From: a virus
IMG/VR virus record: IMGVR_UViG_3300033064_000964
Coordinates: 1 to 64,000 of that record
Reading direction: 5' to 3' (one strand)
DNA: 64,000 nucleotides
Program-made: the position numbers and the translations under genes
Part shown: positions 1 through 8,961 of the stretch, piece by piece
How the letters are laid out: each line of letters starts with the position of its first letter
Position numbering within the stretch: the first letter of the stretch is position 1
The notes under the pieces: generated by a model
Database searches by the model: none
Told to the model about the DNA's origin: nothing
What the model saw: only the letters and a program-made list of their open reading frames with translations

Positions 1-1722
1 AAGCAGGACAAGCGCCCGAAGCGGGCGTCCTTGCCGATCCCGTTCTTCCACTACCCCACGGGGGAGTGGGGGCAGGTCATCGAGGTGTCCCCGTGCGGGT
101 TCATCCACTTCGAGCTGGGCGATGACATCCAGGACGTGGCGGACTTCGACACCTTTTTCGATGAGACCGTCATCAACGAGGACCGGCTGGACGAGCTGTT
201 CGACCACATGGATGAGGTCTTCGAGTTCGCTGGCGACGACGATGCCAGCGAGGATGGTGATGAGGATTCGGTCTTCGACTCGTGGATGACCGGCGGGCAG
301 CCCAAGGTGGCCTACGCGGGCATCCGGGTGAAGCGGCGGCCTGACAAGAGGCGACGCAAGCAGCGGGGTGGGGACAAGCTCAAGGCGAAGCAGCGGTATC
401 GCAAGAACCGCATGAAGTCGAAGTTGCAGTCCAAGAAGCGGTACAAGGTCCTGAAGAAGAACCCCGCCTTCAAGAAGCAGCAGCAGGTCCGCCGCAAGCA
501 CCCCGAGCGGTTCAAGATGCGGCACGGCGAGGTGTTGACCGCCCCTGAGATCGCCTTTGCGCTGGATGTAGGGCCGGACGGCGAGTTCCGGCGGACGTTC
601 GGGGACGACGACAATCTGACGCTGGGCTACCTGCGGAACATCAGCGGGATGACGGGGCTGGTTCACTTCTACCTGGCACAGCCTGGTCAGCGGATGCTTC
701 GCTCGATGCCGGTGCGGGACTTCCTGGTCGCCGTGGCGTTCCTGTCACCCGAGGACATGGAGGCGGCCTACGACCTCATCGACGCCGAGGTCGGCATCGA
801 GGCATACGGCGAGGAGTTCAGCGACTACACCGACCTCAACTCGGAGCTGGTGAACCTCTACATCGTCGAGTCGGACTTCATGCACGACGACGACGATGAG
901 CGGAACGACGAGATGGATGCCCAGCTCATCGATCCGTCCGATGACGACTTCTACTACGGGGCCGTGAACAAGCTGGCCAGCGAGGTCATCAGCACGTTCC
1001 TCTACGAGAAGCGTCCGCCGATCATGGACACGGACACGGTGTACGACCGTGCGGACGACCATGAGGACCGGACGCGACGTGACCGGAAGCCCGGCGACGT
1101 GCTGTTCGGTCCCTTCGACGATTCGGTCGAGGACTCGAACCCCGGCAGCAGGGTGCTGCCAGGCGGCAAGGATCACGTCGAGAAGACGGCCGCCCTCATC
1201 CGGGAGATCCGGGAGGGCTGTGGTCCTGACCTGGTGGCCCGGTCCGAGGGGCTGAAGTTCAAGCTCTCCAGAGCTGACCAGAAGAACGCGATCTGGTCGT
1301 TCACCGTGCAGGGCTCCAAGGGCTCCCACCGCGTCAGGCTCAAGGCCATCCGAAAGGGGAACATCAGGGACATCCAGAAGACCCACGTTCGGGTATCCTG
1401 CTCCTGTCCTTTCTGGCAGTGGCAGGGGCCGGAGTTCCACGCGAAGCAGGGCGACTACCTCTACGGGAAGCCCCGTGGCCTGGCGACGAAGCCGGACATC
1501 AAGGACCCCTCTGGCAAGCACATGGCCTGCAAGCACGTCCTGGCGGTGCTGGCTCACGTCACCACGAAGCAGTGGTCGGTGCCGCAGCAGAAGCGAATGG
1601 CCCACTATCTGGCCGATACTTTGCGCCTTGGTGAGATGGTCGCGGAGTTCCCAGAGTTCGAGTCCCGCAGACGAAGCGTGGCTGCCCGGTATCTTGCATC
1701 CCTGGAGGTGCGAGATGCCTGA
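1..1722 (+). CDS. SWIM zinc-finger phage protein (5' partial)
   Basis: The reading frame is open from base 1, so the true start lies upstream of the window. Three parts are visible. There is a very acidic N-terminal third, a strongly basic Lys/Arg block (about bases 330-530) and a C-terminal zinc motif. The motif is CSC (about 1400-1408) followed about 40 residues later by CKH (about 1528-1536), which fits the SWIM pattern CxC...CxH. SWIM domains bind DNA or protein partners. The opposite charges of the two N-terminal halves suggest a nucleic-acid-associated or scaffold-like role, but I do not recognise the family. The gene overlaps the next by 8 bp, so they are co-transcribed. Confidence 0.8.
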   Translation, partial: KQDKRPKRASLPIPFFHYPTGEWGQVIEVSPCGFIHFELGDDIQDVADFDTFFDETVINEDRLDELFDHMDEVFEFAGDDDASEDGDEDSVFDSWMTGGQPKVAYAGIRVKRRPDKRRRKQRGGDKLKAKQRYRKNRMKSKLQSKKRYKVLKKNPAFKKQQQVRRKHPERFKMRHGEVLTAPEIAFALDVGPDGEFRRTFGDDDNLTLGYLRNISGMTGLVHFYLAQPGQRMLRSMPVRDFLVAVAFLSPEDMEAAYDLIDAEVGIEAYGEEFSDYTDLNSELVNLYIVESDFMHDDDDERNDEMDAQLIDPSDDDFYYGAVNKLASEVISTFLYEKRPPIMDTDTVYDRADDHEDRTRRDRKPGDVLFGPFDDSVEDSNPGSRVLPGGKDHVEKTAALIREIREGCGPDLVARSEGLKFKLSRADQKNAIWSFTVQGSKGSHRVRLKAIRKGNIRDIQKTHVRVSCSCPFWQWQGPEFHAKQGDYLYGKPRGLATKPDIKDPSGKHMACKHVLAVLAHVTTKQWSVPQQKRMAHYLADTLRLGEMVAEFPEFESRRRSVAARYLASLEVRDA

Positions 1723-2116
1723 GTACGTCTTCAAGTGCAGCGACGACGAGTGCGGGGCCGGGTTCTTCAAGACCCTGGCCATCGTGAACCGGAACGCCCC
1801 GCAAGACTGTCCCACCTGCGGAGCTGACGCGGACAAGCAGATCGCCTCTGGCGTCGGTGGTGTCCTCCGGGGCGACGTGTGGCCCGGCAAGAACATCCAG
1901 GTCAAGCAGCAGATGGCCGCCCGGCGGGCCAAGGTCGGCGAGCGAGAGCACGTCCTGAAGATGGACGGCCCGCAGTTCGAGCTGGCTCCGAACGTCAACG
2001 GCGAGCGGGTGGACTCGTGGTCGGACGCATCGAAGCTGGCGGCCAGCGAGGGCAAGGACACCCGCGAGTACGACAAGCGTGCTCGCAAGGCCAAGATGCG
2101 GGGTAGCAGGGTATGA
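1715..2116 (+). CDS. FmdB-type zinc-ribbon protein
   Basis: 133 residues starting at an ATG with a strong GGAGGTG ribosome site upstream (1704-1710). The N-terminus reads MPEYVFKC and then has a C-x4-C and a CPTCG pair, the layout of the small FmdB/zinc-ribbon regulatory family. The C-terminal half is charged and ends in a Lys/Arg-rich helix. The stop overlaps the next start (ATGA). A second protein of the same type lies at 34566-34994. The role is unknown; such proteins are common beside phage virion genes. Confidence 0.8.
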   Translation: MPEYVFKCSDDECGAGFFKTLAIVNRNAPQDCPTCGADADKQIASGVGGVLRGDVWPGKNIQVKQQMAARRAKVGEREHVLKMDGPQFELAPNVNGERVDSWSDASKLAASEGKDTREYDKRARKAKMRGSRV

Positions 2117-3324
2117 GCAGCCCCTTCCACACCTATGCGGGCCTGCTGGAGCGTTCCGCGCAGCTCATCCACGTCTACCTGCGTGACCGGGCTGGGCTGG
2201 TGGGCTACGGCTTCTGGGGCGCGAACACGGTGGACAACGCCTATGGCAACCCGCTGGACAGCGGTGTCGTCGGGACAGGGGCGACGACCCTGTTCGCGGT
2301 GCCTCGCGGCCAGTCCTTCCGCTCCCCCACCCTGCGACGGAAGAAGCTCGGCCTCATCGAGGAGAGTCGGCGTGGGATGACGCACGCGCTCTTCGACCTG
2401 ACCGACTACATCACGCCGGGGACGGCCATCCCGCCAGACCAGCAGTGGTTGTTCTTGCGGGTGCAGGAAGCCACGCCTGCTGGTGGGTCACTCTTCTTCC
2501 TGGATGTTCCAGAGGCCCGGGTCACCCTCGCAGCGGTAGGGGTCGGCGACCGGCTGGTCATCAAGGGCGTGGTCTTCGACTTCCAGGCGGGGGCCAACAA
2601 CCTCGCGGGCAAGGCAGGGACAGCAGGCGATCCTTTTCTCGTGGGCCTTGGGGCGGGTGACAACGACGCGGCTGCGAACCTCGACATCGCTCTCAACGAT
2701 GCTGTCGATGTCGGCCCGGCAATGGACCTCATCGCTCCGCTCCTGGCCCACACGGTCAGCGCGAACCCCGGAGCCCCTTCGCCACTCGTGTTCATCCAGC
2801 CGGAGAACGGCACTCCCGTCCGCATCCCCGGCGACATCGCTGCCTTCACCATCAGCACGCCGGACGCCCCTCGCATCGCCATCGACGCGACTGCACTGGC
2901 GGCTGGTCGCCTGGTGGCTTCGTTCGACGCGACCAATCCGGTGCTGGGGCCGATCTACTGCATCCCGCCGGTCGCCTACTTCGGCACACGGGAGCCGACC
3001 TTCACCTTGCAGGCCACGGCCCCCTCTGGCTCAACCAGTGCGGCGGGTGGCTTGCCCGACCTGAGTGAGGATCTGACGCTGGCCCGTCCACGGGCGATGC
3101 ACCTGGTCTTCCCGAAGCCGTTGACGGCCCTCTCCATTCGGAATCTGTCGGGAGTGAACCTGCTGGTGTCGTTCGGGCCGGAACAGGCGATGCGGAACGT
3201 CCCGGCGGGTGGCGAGCTGCCCCTGTACTCCGGCACCACCAAGGAAGTGCTCCTGGCGTGCCCTGATGGCGTCGCTGGAGCTGCCTTCACCCTGCATGGC
3301 GTGACCTCCGGTGAGAGCCCCTGA
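2113..3324 (+). CDS. Virion-type protein, long tandem paralogue
   Basis: 403 residues. The first ~120 and the last ~120 residues are clearly related to the next gene: both start MSSPFHTYAG and share RSPTLRRK, RRGMTHALFDL and GPIYC. A segment of about 135 residues (roughly 123-258) is present only here. It begins with a GDRLVIKGVVF motif that resembles the beta-rich repeats of the protein at 4178-6265. The two genes look like a tandem duplication followed by gain or loss of a domain. Position in front of other virion genes suggests a capsid or tail surface component. Start and stop overlap the neighbours (ATGA at both ends). Confidence 0.75.
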   Translation: MSSPFHTYAGLLERSAQLIHVYLRDRAGLVGYGFWGANTVDNAYGNPLDSGVVGTGATTLFAVPRGQSFRSPTLRRKKLGLIEESRRGMTHALFDLTDYITPGTAIPPDQQWLFLRVQEATPAGGSLFFLDVPEARVTLAAVGVGDRLVIKGVVFDFQAGANNLAGKAGTAGDPFLVGLGAGDNDAAANLDIALNDAVDVGPAMDLIAPLLAHTVSANPGAPSPLVFIQPENGTPVRIPGDIAAFTISTPDAPRIAIDATALAAGRLVASFDATNPVLGPIYCIPPVAYFGTREPTFTLQATAPSGSTSAAGGLPDLSEDLTLARPRAMHLVFPKPLTALSIRNLSGVNLLVSFGPEQAMRNVPAGGELPLYSGTTKEVLLACPDGVAGAAFTLHGVTSGESP

Positions 3325-4109
3325 TGAGTAGCCCCTTCCACACCTACGCGGGGATGCTGGAGCGTTCGACGCACCTCATCCACACGTACTTGCCGAACGA
3401 TTCGGCGGTTGTGGGCTACCAGTTCTGGGGTGCGGATACGGTCAACAACGCCTACGGGAACCCGGCAGCCAGTGGTGTCGGCGGCTCCGGCGTCGTGGCG
3501 ATGTTCACGACCCCGTTCAACCAGACGTTCCGTTCCCCCACCCTCCGGCGGAAGGGCCTCGGCCTGGTGCCGGAGAACCGCCGGGGGATGACACACGCTC
3601 TGTTCGACCTGGACGACTACATCGCGGTCGGGACGGCCATCCCGCCGGATGACCAGTGGCTCTACCTGCGGGTGCAGGAGAATCGCCGGACGGTGGGCTT
3701 GCTCGATCTGGCTGGTGCCCCGGCTGATCCGGTGCTGGGACCGATCTACTGCGTGCCTCCGGTCAAGAGCTTGGGGCTCTCGCAGCCGACCTTCACCTTG
3801 CAGGGAATCGCCCCCTCTGCCACGACGAGTACCGCAGGTGTTTTGCCGGTTTTCAGCGAGGATCTGACATCGGCGATTCCGCGTCCGCTTTTCCTGGTGC
3901 TGCCGTACCCGTTGTCGGAGTTCACCCTCGCAAATCTCGACGGGGCGAAGACCTTGCTCGTTTCTTTCGGTCCCGAACAGGCGATGCAGTCCATCGCTCC
4001 AGGGGGCGAGGTCCAGTTGTACTCCGGGTCTACAAAGGCCCTCGTGCTAGCGACTGCCGCCGCTGGTGGGTGTCCCTTCTCTCTTCACGGAGTCCTGGGA
4101 CGATCTTGA
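3324..4109 (+). CDS. Virion-type protein, short tandem paralogue
   Basis: 261 residues, about two thirds the length of its upstream neighbour and lacking that gene's central insert. The conserved ends (MSSPFHTYAG start, RSPTLRRK, RRGMTHALFDL, GPIYC, LLVSFGPEQAMQ) match at high identity. The start ATG overlaps the preceding stop. This gene ends the first operon: a promoter-like motif follows at 4113. Function is inferred only from the virion-gene context. Confidence 0.75.
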   Translation: MSSPFHTYAGMLERSTHLIHTYLPNDSAVVGYQFWGADTVNNAYGNPAASGVGGSGVVAMFTTPFNQTFRSPTLRRKGLGLVPENRRGMTHALFDLDDYIAVGTAIPPDDQWLYLRVQENRRTVGLLDLAGAPADPVLGPIYCVPPVKSLGLSQPTFTLQGIAPSATTSTAGVLPVFSEDLTSAIPRPLFLVLPYPLSEFTLANLDGAKTLLVSFGPEQAMQSIAPGGEVQLYSGSTKALVLATAAAGGCPFSLHGVLGRS

Positions 4110-4112
4110 ATA

Positions 4113-4124
4113 GTTCATCTATAC
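4113..4124 (+). promoter_or_regulatory. Late-type promoter motif
   Basis: GTTCATCTATAC lies in the 68-bp gap before the three-gene virion block, 54 bp upstream of the start at 4178. It matches GTTNNNCTATAC, which recurs at 8269, 14701, 32295 and 35001, with looser copies at 26637 and 48491. No clear -35 box is visible. Confidence 0.5.
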
Positions 4125-4177
4125 GGAGAGACAAGTAGGCGAGGGTGACCTGCCTGCGAGCCTCACGGAGAGACAAC

Positions 4178-6265
4178 ATGCCGTTCATCTGCCTGGCCAA
4201 TGCGAACGTCCCGAACGGGACCGTCCAGATCACGGACCTGTGGCCGAACGAGTCGCAGCGCAACCAGTCCATCGATCCCCCCGGCCAGAACCGCTACTTG
4301 AGCCGTCCTGGAGGCGACCTGGTGGCCCTCGCGGGCGTCGGGCCGATCACGCTGCTCCCGGCTCCGGCGATCAGTGACCAGTTCGTGATCGAGGGCCTCG
4401 AAGCCTACATCGCGGATCGGGTCGATCCGGGTGGGTCGGAAGCCGCGACGGGCACCATCACGATGACGGGTGCCCTCGTAGGCGACATCATCACGTACAC
4501 CGGCCCCGGCGGCATCCTGACCCAGGCGTACACGGCGGTCGAGAGCACGGCGTCGGGCTCCATCGTGGTCGGTGACCCCACGGCTGCCGTGGGTCGTCTC
4601 ACCGTAGGCCTCTCGGCTCTCTCCTGCGTGGAAGATGGCTCGACGGGCGTGGGCCTCACCCCCGCGACGGTCCTCGTGGGTGATGCGGTCACCATCGCGG
4701 GCGTGCTCTTCACGGCGGCGGCCGTGGCCGACATCCCCAACCAGGTCTTCGACCAGTCGGGTACGGACCAGGCGGACTCGAACTCGCTGGTGCTGGCGAT
4801 CAACCACGCCAACGCCCAGGCGCTCCTGACGGCGGCTCTCGATGCCCTGGTCGCGGTGCCCACTGGCGGTACGCTCGTGGCCTCCAACGCGGGTGGTGCG
4901 GCAGTTGCCATCACCCTGACGCCCAGCGTCCTGGGTGTCTGGGGCGACGCAGCCATCATCCAGACGGTCGGTGGTGCGACCCTGACCCCGGTGTCGCTGA
5001 CCCACACGGCTCCGAACCCGGCGGCAGTCCCCTCGGAGTTCGGTTCGGCGGCCTACTACGAAGGCACCAACGCCGACGTGTCGATCCCGGTGGCGACCTC
5101 CATCGTCGCGGCGATCAACGACGCGGCCAACCAGGCGCTCATCAACGGCAACTACGCTGGGCCGCCCCCGGCGGCCCTCGACGGCACGTTGACGGCGAGC
5201 AACGCTGGTGGTGCATCGGCCACCGTGAACCTGGTGGCCTCCCTGCCCGGCTTCTCGGGTCGCCTCGACATGAGCACCACAGAGGCGGGTCAGCTCGTCC
5301 TCTCGGCTGCCACGCTGATCAACACCCAGGCGAACCCGGCAGCGTTCGAGTTCGACTCGCTGATCAACTCGACGCTCGGCACGGACATCACCTCGGCGAA
5401 CTCGCTGGTGTCGGCCCTGATCAACGCCGCGTCCGACGTGGCGCTCGGGACGACCATCGGCGGGTCCACGGTGACGGCGAGCAACGTCGGTGGCACCTCC
5501 GCTGTCGTGACCTCGCTGGCCGACACCGTGGGATCGGTCGGTGCGATGGGCATCGTCGGTTCGGCTCCGGCCCGAACGGTCGTGTCTGCCGGTGCGATGG
5601 CGAAGACGATGGTGACCTGGACGGCCGCCCTCATCAACGCTTCCGCAGCAGCGGTCCAGGCCCTCGTGGACGCGGGAACCGCCTGCACGGTGGCCGCCGT
5701 GAACGGTGCCATGAACGCCATCGGCGGTGTGTCCGGCATCTCCGTGGCGACGGGCACCTCCTCGCTGGCCGACATCCTCTCGATCCTCGCGGGTCGGGTC
5801 TACCGGGTCACGGTCCCGGTGGTGAAGGACCCCACGGGGGCCAACTGGAGCACGGTGGCAACCGGGTCCTTCACGGGTCCGAACACGGTCTTCGACTCCC
5901 AGATGTACGGCGGCGAGTGGGGTCCCGACACCTCCACCTCCGGCCTGACCATCGACGGGGTGGCCATCCCCGACCGGACCCTCAAGTACGGCAGGGAGAA
6001 GGACACCACGGTCGTCGGCGGCGAGGTCGTGAACAACGAGCTGGCGGGCGTGCGGTCCACCTACGACAGCACGCACTTCCAGGCATCGGTGAACGCCGGG
6101 CAGCTCTTCCGGCTCTCGGCGGGCGTCACCCTGTTCCCCGATCCCGAAGTCCAGGCGTGGTCGGCCCGCTCGGCACTCAGCCCGGTCGCTCTCCAGCGTC
6201 AGGCAACCCTCGTGAACCAGCGGATCGTCACCGTCCTCGACGACGACGGCTCCCTTCTCGTCTGA
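4178..6265 (+). CDS. Large virion-type protein with internal repeats
   Basis: 695 residues from the ATG at 4178, chosen over an upstream GTG because GGAGAG sits 6 bases before it. The N-terminus carries QITDLWPN, a motif shared with the next two genes (QVLDLKPN and LTDLKPN). The C-terminal half carries DILSILAG-RVYRV, also shared. Between them lie three imperfect repeats of about 95-105 residues, each with a TASNxGG or VASNAGG core (about residues 234, 341 and 435) and a conserved AIN segment. The protein is rich in Ala, Gly, Thr and Val, typical of beta-structured capsid decoration or fibre proteins. It is likely abundant in the virion; the exact role is unknown. Confidence 0.75.
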   Translation: MPFICLANANVPNGTVQITDLWPNESQRNQSIDPPGQNRYLSRPGGDLVALAGVGPITLLPAPAISDQFVIEGLEAYIADRVDPGGSEAATGTITMTGALVGDIITYTGPGGILTQAYTAVESTASGSIVVGDPTAAVGRLTVGLSALSCVEDGSTGVGLTPATVLVGDAVTIAGVLFTAAAVADIPNQVFDQSGTDQADSNSLVLAINHANAQALLTAALDALVAVPTGGTLVASNAGGAAVAITLTPSVLGVWGDAAIIQTVGGATLTPVSLTHTAPNPAAVPSEFGSAAYYEGTNADVSIPVATSIVAAINDAANQALINGNYAGPPPAALDGTLTASNAGGASATVNLVASLPGFSGRLDMSTTEAGQLVLSAATLINTQANPAAFEFDSLINSTLGTDITSANSLVSALINAASDVALGTTIGGSTVTASNVGGTSAVVTSLADTVGSVGAMGIVGSAPARTVVSAGAMAKTMVTWTAALINASAAAVQALVDAGTACTVAAVNGAMNAIGGVSGISVATGTSSLADILSILAGRVYRVTVPVVKDPTGANWSTVATGSFTGPNTVFDSQMYGGEWGPDTSTSGLTIDGVAIPDRTLKYGREKDTTVVGGEVVNNELAGVRSTYDSTHFQASVNAGQLFRLSAGVTLFPDPEVQAWSARSALSPVALQRQATLVNQRIVTVLDDDGSLLV

Positions 6266-6280
6266 TCAAGGAGACCTCTG

Positions 6281-7213
6281 ATGACCCGCGCATACATCGT
6301 GCTCGCACGGAATGACCTGGAAGACTCGCTCCTCCAGGTGCTCGACCTGAAGCCGAACGCGACACCCTCCAAGGGTCTCCGCGTCTACGAAGGTGTGGCC
6401 CAGGGTGGTTACCAGAGCCACTACCTGCTCGACGGTGTGAACAACACCGTAGGCGCACTGGCCCTGCCCAACGGCCCCGCCGCGATCACCTACGGTCTGT
6501 CGGGCTACTTCCTCGATACCGTCGAGGTGGCGGGCACGAACCGTGCGATCACGGCGGTCATGGCGAACTTCATGGCGGGCGACATCGAGACGCAGGTGGC
6601 GGCTGGTGGCGTGCTCACGGCAGCCTGGGTCAACGCCCGGCTGGTGGTCCGCTGCGGAGCGGCCACGGCTCTCTCCGAGGGCAACGGCACGGCGGCGCTG
6701 GAGGAGATCCTCCGCATCCTCGCGGGCGAGCGGTACCGCGTGCCCGCCAACGCCGTCCTCGAAGATGGTGTCCCGGTCTTCATCGGTGCCCGCCGTGGTG
6801 CCTTCGTGACGGCTCCGGTCATCGAGATGGACGACTCGGTTCGCACGACGTACACCTGGCGAGAGGGTGCGGTCGTCACCACGGACACGGCAGCTCCGGT
6901 GCGTGGTCGCAAGTCCACGTCCCCCATGACCCACATCCGCCCTGGCGAGCCCCGGGTCGCTCCGGTGCAGACCGGCGTGCGGGACACGAACTTCCAGGAC
7001 GTGCGGCGGACCGTGGAGACGGGTGACCTGCACCTGTCGGCCACAGACGGCGTGCTCGCGGAGTTGCTGTCCGCGACCTTCACGTTCTTGAACCCGGCAT
7101 TCACCTACGCTGGTGGGGTCACCCCGGCTCAGACCATCGGTGCTGTCAACATCCCCGCCACGGGCATTGCCCGAGCCGTCGTCGTGTACGACGTGCTCGG
7201 CAACGTCATCTGA
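6281..7213 (+). CDS. Virion-type protein, second member of three-gene family
   Basis: 310 residues with an AAGGAG site upstream. It has the family marks QVLDLKPN near residue 20, EILRILAG-ERYRVP near residue 141 and a C-terminus ending VVYDVLGNVI, close to GVYDDLGNAL in the next gene. It lacks the repeated insert of the 695-residue paralogue. The three genes are separated by only 15 bp each and share a promoter, so they are probably made together. A structural role in the capsid or tail is inferred from context and composition. Confidence 0.75.
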   Translation: MTRAYIVLARNDLEDSLLQVLDLKPNATPSKGLRVYEGVAQGGYQSHYLLDGVNNTVGALALPNGPAAITYGLSGYFLDTVEVAGTNRAITAVMANFMAGDIETQVAAGGVLTAAWVNARLVVRCGAATALSEGNGTAALEEILRILAGERYRVPANAVLEDGVPVFIGARRGAFVTAPVIEMDDSVRTTYTWREGAVVTTDTAAPVRGRKSTSPMTHIRPGEPRVAPVQTGVRDTNFQDVRRTVETGDLHLSATDGVLAELLSATFTFLNPAFTYAGGVTPAQTIGAVNIPATGIARAVVVYDVLGNVI

Positions 7214-7228
7214 TTCAGGAGAACCACA

Positions 7229-8173
7229 ATGGCCAATCGCGTCTTCATTCTGCCGCTGCGTAGCGACCTGGCTGGTGTGGGCCTCAACCTCACCGACCTG
7301 AAGCCGAACGCAGGTCAGAAGAACTCGGTGTACGACGGTACGCCGCAGAACAACTACATCGCCGAGATGCACGACGCCGAAGGCGTCACGGTCGTCAGCG
7401 GGATCGCCTACGTCAGCGGGTCGCTCAACACGACTCTGCTGGCGGCCCACAACGACATCGCTGACGACACCACGGGTGGCGGCAACGACGTGACGGCGAC
7501 GCAGCAGACCTGCTTCGGTCTGGCGGCCTACCTGTTCGACCGCGTGCAGACCGGCGGTGGCGTCGGTGCCGCTCCGATCACCATCGCGCAGGCCAACACC
7601 TGTGCGGGGCTCATCGAGGCGGCAGCCCTGGCGGGCAACGCGCTGACTGAGGCGGCCATCAACATCATCCTCGCCGCGAACATCGCGGGTGCGACGACGT
7701 TGCGGGCCGCTGCTGGTGCCTCCCTGTCCTTCGGGACGGTCGGGGACATCCTGCGAATCCTCACGGGTGAGATCTACCGGACCCCGCTCCTGACGATCCT
7801 CGGCACACAGGCCAACGTCTTCCTGGCTCTCGCCGGTCGGCAGGCCCTCGTGACGGCTCAGACCCCGGCGTTCATCACGGCCCAGGGTCAGTTCTACGCC
7901 TCCGGTGGCTTCCTGGCCGCCACCGACACCGGCTACCGGGCTCGCCCGACGCTGGTGCCGACCGGGGCGTTCAACATCAGCAACGCCGAGGGCGTCATCG
8001 ACGGCTACAAGGCGGCTCCGGGCATCACGGTGCTCAACCGCAACTTCGCGTACACGGCAGCCACCGTGACGGCGATCCGGCCCCGTGCCCGGCTCATCGG
8101 TGGCGGCAACGTCGCGGCGACCGGCATCGGAGTCGCCATCGGCGTCTACGACGACCTCGGGAACGCGCTCTGA
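7229..8173 (+). CDS. Virion-type protein, third member of three-gene family
   Basis: 314 residues, ribosome site CAGGAG 9 bases upstream. Family marks are LTDLKPN near residue 24, DILRILTG-EIYRTP near residue 173 and the C-terminus GVYDDLGNAL. This is the last gene before a strong hairpin at 8219, which fits the end of a highly expressed unit. Structural role inferred. Confidence 0.75.
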   Translation: MANRVFILPLRSDLAGVGLNLTDLKPNAGQKNSVYDGTPQNNYIAEMHDAEGVTVVSGIAYVSGSLNTTLLAAHNDIADDTTGGGNDVTATQQTCFGLAAYLFDRVQTGGGVGAAPITIAQANTCAGLIEAAALAGNALTEAAINIILAANIAGATTLRAAAGASLSFGTVGDILRILTGEIYRTPLLTILGTQANVFLALAGRQALVTAQTPAFITAQGQFYASGGFLAATDTGYRARPTLVPTGAFNISNAEGVIDGYKAAPGITVLNRNFAYTAATVTAIRPRARLIGGGNVAATGIGVAIGVYDDLGNAL

Positions 8174-8218
8174 TCGACTGCTGACCGGGTCAGCCATGCC
8201 CGTCAGTCTCCTTGCTGG

Positions 8219-8246
8219 TGCCCGTGGACCTTGCCGTCCACGGGCA
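8219..8246 (+). terminator. Hairpin terminator after virion block
   Basis: Perfect 11-bp inverted repeat (TGCCCGTGGAC / GTCCACGGGCA) with a 6-base loop, 45 bp after the stop of the third virion-type gene. No long U tract follows, so a strict intrinsic terminator is not certain. It could also be an RNA-stabilising 3' hairpin. Confidence 0.6.
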
Positions 8247-8268
8247 TCGGTGTTTCTGGCGTCCGTTC

Positions 8269-8280
8269 GTTTCCCTATAG
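8269..8280 (+). promoter_or_regulatory. Late-type promoter motif
   Basis: GTTTCCCTATAG lies just after the hairpin at 8219-8246 and 60 bp before the start at 8341. It fits the GTTNNNCTATAC class and would restart transcription after the terminator. Confidence 0.45.
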
Positions 8281-8305
8281 CTCCGCAGGGGTAGAGCTTG
8301 AACTA

Positions 8306-8324
8306 CCTCTCCTGCGGGAGATGG
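8306..8324 (+). promoter_or_regulatory. Recurrent leader hairpin (copy A)
   Basis: TCTCC-TGCG-GGAGA forms a 5-bp stem with a tetraloop and is followed by TGG. Nearly the same element occurs at 49564-49589 and a variant at 35058-35086, always in untranslated leaders of structural operons. The 3' arm contains an SD-like GGAG, so the hairpin may control ribosome or nuclease access. Confidence 0.45.
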
Positions 8325-8340
8325 ATCATGGAGCAGAACG

Positions 8341-8592
8341 ATGGGCACGAACGCTGGACCAGACGGTCAGTACAAGACAGCCGACCTCTACTACGCCGCG
8401 TACCTCAAGACGGCAGCCGTGGAGTTCTTGGGCACGGAACGGGAAGGCGACCGGACGGTGTTCGTGTTCGTGAAGCCCGACAACATCCGTGACCTCAAGA
8501 ATCAGTATTTCACCCGCAAGGCCAAGGTCCCGGCCCTGACCTACGGTGACGAGATCAAGGTGCTCAAGACGTTGACGCACATGGAGGACTGA
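8341..8592 (+). CDS. DUF5659-type small phage protein
   Basis: 83 residues. The pattern YKTADLYYAAYL, then a central ER-x-G-DRTVFVF segment and a C-terminal YGDEIKVLKTL segment matches the DUF5659 family of small phage proteins as I remember it. The start ATG has GGAG 7 bases upstream. Another ATG at 8328 is out of frame. Function unknown; the family often sits among virion genes. Confidence 0.7.
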   Translation: MGTNAGPDGQYKTADLYYAAYLKTAAVEFLGTEREGDRTVFVFVKPDNIRDLKNQYFTRKAKVPALTYGDEIKVLKTLTHMED

Positions 8593-8595
8593 CTC

Positions 8596-8961
8596 GTGGC
8601 TGAACAGGCGGTCATCGGCAACCCGTACATCTTCCAGGCCCGATTCCTGGACGCTACGAACGCGCCCTTCGACCCCACCGTGGGGCCGACGATCACCATC
8701 TTCAGCTTCAGCACCGCTGGGGCGAAGAACGTCCTGGTCGCGGCAGCCGCGATGGTCGCCGTGACTCCTGCCGAGGTGGGCCGCTTCGTCTACGTCTACA
8801 CCGTCCCCGGAACCTTCACGGACGGGGACATGCTCTACGCCGAGATCGATGCCCAGGACGCCCTGGCGAACGACTTGGTGGAGAGCGTCCAGGTGGACCT
8901 CATCGCGGCCACCAGGTCCGGGGTCTTCACGACCGGGCTCATCATCGAGTTCGTCCCGTGA
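8596..8961 (+). CDS. Small virion-region beta-rich protein
   Basis: 121 residues from a GTG start 3 bp after the previous stop. The sequence is beta-rich (GPTITIFSFS, VGRFVYVYTVPG, DGDMLYAEIDA). It resembles in layout the N-terminal ~110 residues of the protein at 9230 (the same strand order ending in a TGTYR/GTFTDGD-like turn). Probably an immunoglobulin-like accessory domain protein of the virion. Its stop overlaps the next start (TGATG). Confidence 0.6.
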   Translation: MAEQAVIGNPYIFQARFLDATNAPFDPTVGPTITIFSFSTAGAKNVLVAAAAMVAVTPAEVGRFVYVYTVPGTFTDGDMLYAEIDAQDALANDLVESVQVDLIAATRSGVFTTGLIIEFVP

